DNA of 12,136 nucleotides from an uncultured Bacilli bacterium (GTDB lineage: Bacteria; Bacillota_I; Bacilli_A; RF39; UBA660), in the NCBI GenBank assembly GCA_948629335.1, contig CAPHZB010000041.1, positions 1 to 12,136 on the forward strand, read 5' to 3'. Below, one piece after another: positions 1 to 5,682 of this stretch (its first letter is position 1; each line of letters begins with the position of its first letter). Under the pieces are notes generated by a model. It was not told the origin of the DNA and ran no database searches. It saw only the letters and a list, made by a program, of their open reading frames with translations. Position numbers and translations under genes: made by a program.

Positions 1-8
1 GCCTTAAA

Positions 9-17
9 TGTTATAAT
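9..17 (+). promoter_or_regulatory. Extended -10 promoter element at the left edge
   Basis: TGTTATAAT is a consensus extended -10. Its -35 would lie before the window. It would start transcription near position 24 and serve the small gene at 96-308. The leader contains a 7-bp inverted repeat, ATTTACA (23-29) and TGTAAAT (42-48). Confidence 0.45.
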
Positions 18-95
18 TATTTATTTACACTACTATTGGGCTGTAAATACTAACGTTTATTGGTACAAAGAAGAGAAAAAATTGAGGAAATTAAT

Positions 96-308
96 ATGTA
101 TCAGTCTGCCCTTATGCAACAGGGATCCTATTCCAATATGGAGGAACAAACTAGAGGGTATGTCGATTTACCTCGTGGTGTGCAAACAAGTAATGCTTAT
201 ACAACGGTAGGAATGCAGAATTATGGACAACAACCAAATCCACAAATAAACAATCAATCTATACCTAATTTACAGGAAAATGAAAACACACATGGGAAAA
301 CATTATAA
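96..308 (+). CDS. Small Gln/Asn-rich hypothetical protein, 70 aa
   Basis: I do not recognise this protein. The frame is open from a TTG at 60, but the ATG at 96 is the better start because a GAGGAA ribosome binding site ends about 7 bases before it and nothing comparable precedes the TTG. The product is hydrophilic, with no membrane segment or cysteine. It is rich in Gln, Asn, Ser, Tyr and Met, with a disordered-looking second half (QPNPQINNQ). A short conserved-looking stretch, RGYVDLPRGVQ, lies in the middle. It is followed by a perfect inverted repeat and another small gene on the same strand. The composition resembles small structural or coat-type proteins, but that is only an impression, with no motif behind it. 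Confidence 0.55.
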   Translation: MYQSALMQQGSYSNMEEQTRGYVDLPRGVQTSNAYTTVGMQNYGQQPNPQINNQSIPNLQENENTHGKTL

Positions 309-342
309 GAGACAGTTTTCTATCAATAGATAAAATTCTATA

Positions 343-363
343 AACATATCTGACAGATATGTT
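343..363 (+). promoter_or_regulatory. Perfect 10-bp inverted repeat between two small genes
   Basis: AACATATCTG (343-352), a single A, then CAGATATGTT (354-363) form a perfect palindrome. It is followed by GGTTTGT rather than a run of T. It could fold as a hairpin with a 5-base loop (a weak terminator or attenuator) or be a dimer-binding operator for the gene starting at 411. The short T-poor tail makes an operator or processing site at least as likely as a terminator. Confidence 0.45.
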
Positions 364-410
364 GGTTTGTATAAAAAGTCATGATAATTAATAGAAGTAG
401 GGATAATCGT

Positions 411-857
411 ATGGAAGAGATAGAAAAGTTAAAACAACTTATTTATGTAACAGAAATTCTTTTGACAGGAACGAATGAACAGTTGAATATCGTAAATCAT
501 ACTTTTCTAGATTTAAAAGAGAAGGCTTTGGCTGATGAATTCGTAAATGCTATCTGTGTAAATGAAGAGGGTTATCTTCAAATGCAAGGGTGTTACAAAG
601 GCTTCTTTGTAGGTGCTATAAAAATGCTAGATGAAAGAAGACAATTTTTACAGATGCAAAAAGAACAATGCATTACAAAAATAAAAGAGTATCAAAATAG
701 ATTAAATCAACTGATGGCAACAAATGATCATGTGAGTGCAATGCAACAAACTAGAAATACTTTCCAAGTAAGACCTGGTGGAATTAGTCCTGTAGTTACT
801 AAGAGATATAATGAAAATGTTCCTATCTTTGAAGAAAATCCAAAAAGAATAAGATAA
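411..857 (+). CDS. Helical hypothetical protein, 148 aa
   Basis: No family is recognised. The frame also has an ATG at 381, but the ATG at 411 is chosen because a GTAGGGA sequence ends about 7 bases upstream of it and the protein then begins directly with a charged amphipathic helix (MEEIEKLKQLIYVTEILL). The first 110 residues look almost entirely helical. A Glu/Lys/Gln-rich section around residues 65-105 could form a coiled coil. The last 40 residues are Gln/Asn/Pro-rich and probably disordered, with a basic end. Two cysteines lie in a YLQMQGCYKGFF segment. There is no signal peptide or membrane helix. It is followed by a clear terminator. With the gene upstream it may form a two-gene unit of unknown role. 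Confidence 0.6.
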   Translation: MEEIEKLKQLIYVTEILLTGTNEQLNIVNHTFLDLKEKALADEFVNAICVNEEGYLQMQGCYKGFFVGAIKMLDERRQFLQMQKEQCITKIKEYQNRLNQLMATNDHVSAMQQTRNTFQVRPGGISPVVTKRYNENVPIFEENPKRIR

Positions 858-882
858 AAGTAGAAAAATACTGTTTTTTAAG

Positions 883-909
883 AAAGTGATATCTCACTTT
901 TTTATTTTT
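883..909 (+). terminator. Rho-independent terminator
   Basis: AAAGTGA (883-889), loop TATC and TCACTTT (894-900) form a perfect 7-bp stem followed by TTTATTTTT. It ends the transcript of the 148-residue protein gene. Confidence 0.75.
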
Positions 910-913
910 CTCA

Positions 914-919
914 TATAAT
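914..919 (+). promoter_or_regulatory. Candidate -10 box before the 233-aa gene
   Basis: A consensus TATAAT lies 25 bases before the start codon at 945. No good -35 box is visible at 17-18 bases because the preceding terminator occupies that place, so the call rests on the -10 alone. Confidence 0.4.
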
Positions 920-944
920 ATTAAGAATAGATAGGATGTGAATT

Positions 945-1646
945 ATGAAAAAAACAAATATATCCATCTTTTTAAATTATGGGAAAAGCAAAAACATTTT
1001 TATTTGTGTAAAACGATATATACATTACTATTTATTAAAACGTAAATTGAAAAAAATAGGAAATGTTATTACATTTAAAAACCAGTTTCATATACTTACA
1101 TCTTCTGATAAGAATTTATGTAACTATTTTTGTTTTTCTACGAATGATTTATCTATTGTCTTAGGGGATACCGATACAATGAGAAAAAATAATGAACTTC
1201 TTTTTGAATTAAGAGATATGTGTGAAAATACTTTTTTTCTTATGAATCCGAGTACTTGTAAATCATGTGTAAGTTTAGACAGATTAATACAAAATTTGAA
1301 ATTATCAGTCGTCGGTACTAATAAGGCGAATATAGTACAATATAAGAAAAATGAGGTTAAAAAACAGAACTTAAATATCTATCCAACTCTTGTAGAGGAT
1401 AGTATTGAAGAAATAGAGAAATTATTTAACTACAATGTAGATTTCAAAAAGAAGCGATTTCTTGCTTTAAAACTATTGGGAAAAGATTTTCCACTCATTG
1501 ATAAGATTCTCACTGTATATGAAATTGATAAATACATGTACTTAAAACAGAAACAAGAACTTATTGAATATGGTTATGATATAGAACGTCTTTCAAAAAT
1601 ATATCTATCTTATTATGGACAGAAATGTAAAGAGAGTTTAGAATAG
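945..1646 (+). CDS. Hypothetical protein, 233 aa, with a CxxC pair
   Basis: I do not recognise this family. The ATG at 945 follows AGGATGTG. The N-terminus is strongly basic (KRYIHYYLLKRKLKK at about residues 23-37) without a clear membrane helix or signal peptide. A Cys-rich centre holds C59, C63, C93 and a CKSC pair at about residues 105-108. An acidic helix (EDSIEEIEKLF) starts near residue 151, and the C-terminal 60 residues look helical. The two terminal-half cysteines of CKSC could bind metal with C59/C63/C93, which is inference. It stands alone, with a terminator before it and the pcrA promoter after it. Base composition is like its neighbours, so nothing suggests recent transfer. Confidence 0.6.
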   Translation: MKKTNISIFLNYGKSKNIFICVKRYIHYYLLKRKLKKIGNVITFKNQFHILTSSDKNLCNYFCFSTNDLSIVLGDTDTMRKNNELLFELRDMCENTFFLMNPSTCKSCVSLDRLIQNLKLSVVGTNKANIVQYKKNEVKKQNLNIYPTLVEDSIEEIEKLFNYNVDFKKKRFLALKLLGKDFPLIDKILTVYEIDKYMYLKQKQELIEYGYDIERLSKIYLSYYGQKCKESLE

Positions 1647-1703
1647 GAAGAAAAATCATATTCTTTTTTTGTTGGAATAAAGAATATATCTAGGTAAAAT
1701 CAA

Positions 1704-1732
1704 TTTACATTTTGTCTATGAATTGTTATAAT
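1704..1732 (+). promoter_or_regulatory. pcrA promoter
   Basis: TTTACA (1704-1709), a 17-bp spacer and TATAAT (1727-1732), the latter preceded by TG one base upstream (TGTTATAAT), form a near-consensus housekeeping promoter 28 bases before the pcrA start codon. Confidence 0.8.
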
Positions 1733-1760
1733 AAAAGCTATGTAGGAAGTAGTTGATATT

Positions 1761-3878
1761 GTGAATTTAGATGGATTAAATGAAAAACAAAAAGAAGCAG
1801 TAAAAAAAACAGAAGGGCCCCTTTTAGTATTAGCAGGTGCGGGAAGCGGGAAAACCCGTGTTTTAACAACTAAAGTTGCTTATTTGATATTAGAATTGGG
1901 GATTGCCCCTTCTCAGATTTTAGCAATTACATTTACAAATAAGGCAGCCAAGGAAATGAAAGAGAGAATTATGGCTATGGTAGGAACGATCGGCTATCAA
2001 ATCCAAATCTCTACCTTCCATTCTTTTGGTTTACTCATTATCCGTGAAAATTATGAGGCACTTGGATTAGATAAAAATTTTACAATTTTAGATAGTGATG
2101 ATGCAAGTGCAGTGATTAAAAAAATTTGTAAGGAAAAAGGATTAGATCCAAAAGTATATAATCCAAAAGCAATAAAAAATAAAATTAGTAGTGCGAAGAA
2201 TGAATTATTAGATTATAAGGAATATGAAAAATATGCATATAGTGATTTTGAACAAAAAGTAGTATCCATTTATGAAAAATACGAAGAAAGATTACGTATC
2301 AGTAATTCGCTTGATTTTGACGATTTATTAATGCTACCTATTCAATTATTTAAAAAATATCCTGAAATTTTAAAAAGATACCAGGAGAGGTTTAAGTATA
2401 TTTTAGTAGATGAGTATCAGGATACAAATGAGGCACAATATACGTTAACTAAAATGATTAGTGCGAAATACAAAAATATTTGTGTTGTAGGAGATAATGA
2501 CCAATCCATTTATGCATTTCGAGGTGCGAATTATAAAAATATTTTAAATTTTGAAAAAGATTATCAAAACCCGGAAGTTATTCTATTAGAAGAAAATTAT
2601 CGCTCAACAAAAACAATTTTAAATGCAGCAAATTCTGTTATAAAAAATAATAAAGAAAGGAAAGATAAAAACCTGTGGACCAATAATAAAGAGGGAGAAA
2701 AGATTAAATACCATAAAGCAATGGATGAAAAAGAGGAAGCGTTTTATGTTGCTAAAGAAGTTATGAAATTAATCGATAATGGAATTTCACGCAATGATAT
2801 AGCAGTACTTTATCGTACAAATGCACAATCCCGTAATTTAGAAGAAGTCTTCTTAAGTGAAAATATTCCTTATCGTGTTGTAGGATCTTTCTATTTCTAT
2901 AAACGAAAAGAAATTAAAGATTTGATTTGTTATTTAAAACTAATCTATAATGTGCATGATGATGTAAGTTTAACAAGGGTTATTAATGTACCAAAAAGAG
3001 GAATTGGTCTTAAGACACTTGAAAATATTGAAAATAGGGCTCTTCTTCATCAAAGTAGTCTATATGATGCAATTGAAAGTGGAAAAGAATTAGAATTTAA
3101 AAAGACAATGGAAAAGATCAGACAAAAACAAGAAAGCCTTTCTCTAACTGAACTTGTAGACTGTATTTTAGAAGAGACAGGAATGAAAAAAGAATTAGAA
3201 AGTGAAAAATCAATTGAGGCAGATATTCGCTTAGAGAACTTAGAGGAATTTAAAACAATTACAAAACACTTTGAGGAAAGAGAAGGTTTGGTTTCCTTAG
3301 AAGAATTCTTAGAAGAAATTAGTTTAGTTGCTGATATGGAAGAACATAAGGATGTACAAGATGTCGTTACTTTGATGACAATACATTCAGCAAAAGGACT
3401 TGAATTTGATTATGTATTTTTAGTAGGTATGGAAGAAGGAATTTTTCCACATAGTAATTGTTTTTCTAGCAATGAGGATTTAGAGGAAGAAAGAAGATTA
3501 TGTTATGTCGCAATTACAAGAGCAAAAGAACAATTATATATTGTTAATGCGAGAAAGAGAACTATATTTGGACAAGATAGTTATAATGTGCCAAGCCGTT
3601 TTGTAGAAGAGATAGATTCTGACTATTTAGCAGTTGACTTTAAAGAAAAAGAGGTTAAAATAGTAGATAAGAAATCTTTAGTGGATGAAAGGGTAGAATA
3701 TGCAATTGGAGATAAAGTAGAACATGATACATTTGGAATTGGTGTTATTGTGGGTGTAAACAAAAGTGTTGTAACAGTTGCTTTTAAAAGTGGAATTAAA
3801 ACCCTTATGAAAGGTCATAAAGCAATGAGAAAGGTGAGTGAGATAGATGGTTCTTACAATTATGGATACGTTAAATGA
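1761..3878 (+). CDS. pcrA: ATP-dependent DNA helicase PcrA (UvrD/Rep superfamily 1)
   Basis: A 3'-5' DNA translocase and helicase for replication restart, excision repair and clearing of recombinase filaments. The protein is 705 residues with all SF1A motifs: Walker A AGAGSGKT near 25-32, motif Ia ITFTNKAAKEM near 56-66, TFHSFG near 85-90, Walker B VDEYQDTN near 216-223, motif III GDNDQSIYAFRGA near 244-256, motif IV LEENYRS near 276-282, motif V TIHSAKGLEFD near 540-550 and motif VI VAITRAKE near 583-590. The C-terminus has the Tudor-like fold sequence GDKVEHDTFGIG near 650-661, which contacts RNA polymerase in characterised PcrA. The start is GTG at 1761, preceded by AGGAAG about 11 bases upstream, and the next residues match the usual PcrA N-terminus (LNEKQKEAV). 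The length is slightly below the usual 720-740. It lies first in a transcript with an overlapping small membrane protein gene. Confidence 0.97.
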   Translation: MNLDGLNEKQKEAVKKTEGPLLVLAGAGSGKTRVLTTKVAYLILELGIAPSQILAITFTNKAAKEMKERIMAMVGTIGYQIQISTFHSFGLLIIRENYEALGLDKNFTILDSDDASAVIKKICKEKGLDPKVYNPKAIKNKISSAKNELLDYKEYEKYAYSDFEQKVVSIYEKYEERLRISNSLDFDDLLMLPIQLFKKYPEILKRYQERFKYILVDEYQDTNEAQYTLTKMISAKYKNICVVGDNDQSIYAFRGANYKNILNFEKDYQNPEVILLEENYRSTKTILNAANSVIKNNKERKDKNLWTNNKEGEKIKYHKAMDEKEEAFYVAKEVMKLIDNGISRNDIAVLYRTNAQSRNLEEVFLSENIPYRVVGSFYFYKRKEIKDLICYLKLIYNVHDDVSLTRVINVPKRGIGLKTLENIENRALLHQSSLYDAIESGKELEFKKTMEKIRQKQESLSLTELVDCILEETGMKKELESEKSIEADIRLENLEEFKTITKHFEEREGLVSLEEFLEEISLVADMEEHKDVQDVVTLMTIHSAKGLEFDYVFLVGMEEGIFPHSNCFSSNEDLEEERRLCYVAITRAKEQLYIVNARKRTIFGQDSYNVPSRFVEEIDSDYLAVDFKEKEVKIVDKKSLVDERVEYAIGDKVEHDTFGIGVIVGVNKSVVTVAFKSGIKTLMKGHKAMRKVSEIDGSYNYGYVK

Positions 3879-4002
3879 TTGGAATGAAAATATACAAGGA
3901 TTTTTTATTGAACATGGGGATAATCCTATTCTTTGGATTGGTCTTTTTGGACTAGGCCTTTTCGTTTTCTTCTTAACATATAGTGCATTACATAAGAATT
4001 AG
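3862..4002 (+). CDS. Small single-span membrane protein, 46 aa, overlapping pcrA
   Basis: This short gene starts with ATG at 3862, inside the last codons of pcrA but in another frame, and overlaps it by 17 bases. The product has a polar N-terminus (MDTLNDWNENIQGFFIEHGD) and a hydrophobic helix at about residues 23-40 (ILWIGLFGLGLFVFFLTY), ending in a short SALHKN tail. That arrangement is typical of a real small membrane protein rather than of random sequence. No strong ribosome binding site is visible, so translation is probably coupled to the end of pcrA. The intergenic space has no other gene, and the stop at 4000-4002 is followed closely by the promoter of the next gene. Function is unknown. 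Confidence 0.65.
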   Translation: MDTLNDWNENIQGFFIEHGDNPILWIGLFGLGLFVFFLTYSALHKN

Positions 4003-4012
4003 AAAGAAACGA

Positions 4013-4041
4013 TTGAAATACTATACGATTTATGGTATATT
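4013..4041 (+). promoter_or_regulatory. Promoter of the zinc-ribbon/DUF4234 gene
   Basis: TTGAAA (4013-4018), a 17-bp spacer and TATATT (4036-4041) with an extended TGG just before it. It lies 21 bases before the start codon, and an AAGGAG ribosome binding site (4049-4054) sits between. Confidence 0.75.
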
Positions 4042-4062
4042 GTTAATGAAGGAGTTGAGTGT

Positions 4063-4533
4063 ATGAATTTTTGTCCAAAATGTGGGAAAGAATTAAAAGA
4101 AGGACAGAGTTTCTGTGATAATTGTGGAACTTCTGTGCAAGGTCAAGTAAACGTGAATATAACAAACAATGTAAATGCAGGAGGAAGGGTTAGTATTATA
4201 AATCGTTCTATTGTAACTTGTATTTTGTTAACTTTTTTAACTTGTGGTATTTATGGAATCATTTGGTTTATCTATTTAACTGATGATGCAAATGCGGCAG
4301 CAGAAGAGACAGGGACATCAGGTGGTACAGCATTTCTTTTAACTCTCGTAACCTGTGGAATCTATGGTATCTACTGGGCTTATATGATGGGAAAGAAGAT
4401 GCAAACAGCTGGAGAAAAACGTGGTGTTTCCGTTTCAGATAACTCTGTGTTATATCTAGTTTTGCAATTGTTTGGATTAGGAATTGTAAATTATTGTTTA
4501 ATTCAAAGTGATTTAAATAGATTTTCAAACTAG
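4063..4533 (+). CDS. Zinc-ribbon membrane protein with DUF4234 domain
   Basis: A 156-residue membrane protein. Residues 4-21 form a small zinc ribbon with two CxxC pairs (CPKCG and CDNCG). A Gln/Asn/Val linker (VQGQVNVNITNNVN) is followed by a DUF4234-type region with hydrophobic helices at about 50-72, 88-110 and 127-147. The hallmark TCGIYGI occurs twice, at about 60-66 and 97-103, at the end of the first helix and in the second, so the domain looks like an internal duplication. The ATG is preceded by AAGGAG at 8 bases. The family role is unknown. Such ribbon-plus-membrane proteins are common in gut Bacillota and often sit by DUF2752 genes, as here. A long hairpin follows directly. Confidence 0.85.
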   Translation: MNFCPKCGKELKEGQSFCDNCGTSVQGQVNVNITNNVNAGGRVSIINRSIVTCILLTFLTCGIYGIIWFIYLTDDANAAAEETGTSGGTAFLLTLVTCGIYGIYWAYMMGKKMQTAGEKRGVSVSDNSVLYLVLQLFGLGIVNYCLIQSDLNRFSN

Positions 4534-4538
4534 GTTAA

Positions 4539-4596
4539 AAAAAGTAATATCAAACAATGTACTGTTTCTTTCATTGTTTTTAGGATATTACTTTTT
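4539..4596 (+). terminator. Long two-part hairpin and terminator overlapping the DUF2752 start
   Basis: AAAAAGTAATATC (4539-4551) pairs perfectly with GATATTACTTTTT (4584-4596), and inside it AAACAATG (4552-4559) pairs with CATTGTTT (4572-4579). The only interruptions are a 12-base loop and a TTAG bulge, giving 21 base pairs in all. The 3' arm ends in a T run, so it should terminate the DUF4234 transcript. It also covers the only plausible start codon of the DUF2752 gene. Confidence 0.75.
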
Positions 4597-4918
4597 AAAT
4601 ACTATTTTTAAGATTTCAATTTCCTGTCCATTTTATAAAATGACTCATTTGTATTGTCCTGGATGTGGGAGTACAAGGATGTTTTTTTCTCTACTAAAAC
4701 TGGATTTTGTGAATGCTTTTTCTTATAATCCATTGTTATTTACATTACTCCCCTTTTTTCTTACTTATTACATTTATTCTAATTATACCTATCTTTTTCA
4801 AATGGAAAACAGAATAAAAAAGAATATTCCTACATTTGTAGTTCCTATGTTATTAGTAATTACTATTTTATATGGAGTATTAAGAAATCTACCCATGTTT
4901 TCTTTTTTAGCGCCTTAA
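4574..4918 (+). CDS. DUF2752 family membrane protein
   Basis: The diagnostic DUF2752 signature is present: CPF near residues 19-21, then CPGCGSTR at about 28-35, then LDFVNAFSYNP. Three hydrophobic stretches are seen, at the N-terminus, at about 52-72 and at 86-104. Family proteins are small membrane proteins of unknown function. The start is uncertain. No ATG lies upstream of the conserved CPF, and the first ATG (4640) would remove the first helix. TTG at 4574 is taken as the likely start. The frame remains open back to 4517 and reads sensibly as a basic-then-hydrophobic N-terminus (RLKKVISNNVLFLSLFLGYY), so the real start may be a rarer codon, for example CTG at 4562. The whole 5' end lies in a stable hairpin, so expression is probably low or controlled. 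Confidence 0.8.
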   Translation: MFLGYYFLNTIFKISISCPFYKMTHLYCPGCGSTRMFFSLLKLDFVNAFSYNPLLFTLLPFFLTYYIYSNYTYLFQMENRIKKNIPTFVVPMLLVITILYGVLRNLPMFSFLAP

Positions 4919-4959
4919 TACATAGTGATTTTAAATATTTCATAAGAAAAATTTTATAG

Positions 4960-4990
4960 AAAAGTAGATTTTTAAATTTACTTTTTTTTT
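4960..4990 (+). terminator. Rho-independent terminator after DUF2752
   Basis: AAAAGTAGATT (4960-4970), loop TTTA and AATTTACTTTT (4975-4985) make an 11-bp stem with one G-U pair, running into nine T in total (4982-4990). Confidence 0.7.
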
Positions 4991-5217
4991 AATGTTATGT
5001 ATCCCATTATTTAGGAATGACCGACTTATTGTATATAAAAATAAATATTCAAGATAGAGTTTTACTATTGAGTACAATATATGAAGTGATATTGATACGA
5101 GTCCTATACAGATTAGTAAGACAATGAGGATTAAAGAAGTAAAGAAATAAAGGAAAAAAAAGAGCATATGTTTTACTAAACGAATGTCAAGTAAGAGCAC
5201 TCACTCTAAAGAAGATT

Positions 5218-5401
5218 CTAATCTTGAATTTTCTCCTTTAAATCATGAATTACTAATTTTGATTTTTGATCCTTAGCAATAGTTTGCCATAATCTATTGC
5301 ATCCCGTTTAGATGGTAATATTTTGGTGGGTTTAGAATTTCTTGCTTCAATAACATCCCATTCGCCGTTAGAATTATAAGTTATATGTTGATTTTATGCA
5401 T
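5218..5401 (-). pseudogene. Frameshifted DUF2188-domain gene
   Basis: On the minus strand, an ATG at 5401 is followed by a readable DUF2188 domain. One frame gives NQHITYNSNGEWDVIEARNS and then KPTKILPSKRDAIDYGKL. The next frame gives AKDQKSKLVIHDLKEKIQD and a stop (5218-5220). This is the family pattern: aromatic start, GxWDV, a Lys-containing turn, K/R-x-A-I, then LVIHxxxxKIQ. Two small lesions break it. One A seems to be missing from the A-run after the ATG, and about one base is lost at the KL/AK junction near 5285. Beyond the stop, the same strand continues with a Phe/Leu-rich membrane-like segment (about 5070-5180), possibly its old C-terminal anchor. DUF2188 function is unknown. The decay suggests the locus is no longer selected. 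Confidence 0.75.
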
Positions 5402-5519
5402 AATTTTAAAAGTCTTTCTATTAAAAAATAAAGTGCTTTGCATTTTAGAAAGAGTAGGATATAATCATTCTGGTCGAGGAAATAGTTATACTATTAGTGA
5501 TTTTTTTTCTAATTATTAG
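5397..5519 (+). pseudogene. Orphan coding scrap of unknown origin
   Basis: This short frame without a start codon reads like the C-terminal end of a real protein. It contains KNKVLCILERVGYN followed by HSGRGNSYTISDFFSNY and a TAG at 5517-5519. The regular helix-then-GRGNSYTI pattern looks like part of a DNA-binding or winged-helix protein, but I cannot name a family. Its 5' end overlaps the start of the minus-strand DUF2188 remnant. It is probably a leftover of a deleted gene and marks an old junction at the left side of the defence operon. Confidence 0.35.
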
Positions 5520-5570
5520 ACATCTACATTTTATGCGACCCTATATTAAGCCAATTTAAGCACTAGTCAA

Positions 5571-5628
5571 ATGTGAAAAAATCACATAAAAGACTTGAAA
5601 AATAAAAAAAGAATGTATAATAACATTC
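5571..5628 (+). promoter_or_regulatory. Two inverted repeats before the AAA15 gene
   Basis: ATGTGA (5571-5576) and TCACAT (5582-5587) flank five A. GAATGT (5611-5616) and ACATTC (5623-5628) flank ATAATA. The second overlaps the start of the -35 box used for the ATPase gene, so either repeat could be an operator. No regulator gene is adjacent. Confidence 0.4.
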
Positions 5629-5654
5629 ACAAATGAGAAAAATTATAATATAAT
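5626..5654 (+). promoter_or_regulatory. Promoter of the AAA15-rloB operon
   Basis: TTCACA (5626-5631), a 17-bp spacer and TATAAT (5649-5654). A second overlapping TATAAT lies at 5644-5649. A strong AGGAGG ribosome binding site (5670-5675) follows, 7 bases before the ATG at 5683. Confidence 0.65.
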
Positions 5655-5682
5655 GTAATAGAGTAGGATAGGAGGAATAAAG

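Noticed and set aside
1..210. Open frame from the left edge reading through to 210
   Set aside because: It has no start in the window and overlaps the 70-aa gene, whose ribosome binding site and composition are better. The sequence after about 95 is not protein-like in this frame.
1658..1687. Inverted repeat ATATTCTTT / AAAGAATAT after the 233-aa gene
   Set aside because: The T run lies in the loop rather than after the stem, so it is not a convincing terminator on the plus strand.
4268..4528. Minus-strand open frame opposite the DUF4234 gene
   Set aside because: It lies fully antisense to a well-supported gene, has a low-complexity Leu/His/Ser-rich product and lacks a ribosome binding site.
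4940..5200. Minus-strand open frame with a membrane-like product
   Set aside because: The product is Phe/Leu/Ile-rich as expected from A-rich DNA read in reverse, its 3' end runs through a terminator and there is no good start. The middle part may be the old tail of the DUF2188 remnant, so it is only mentioned there.
5571..5587. A CRP-like TGTGA...TCACA site
   Set aside because: The spacing is five instead of six bases, and CRP-type regulation through this motif is not expected in this kind of organism.
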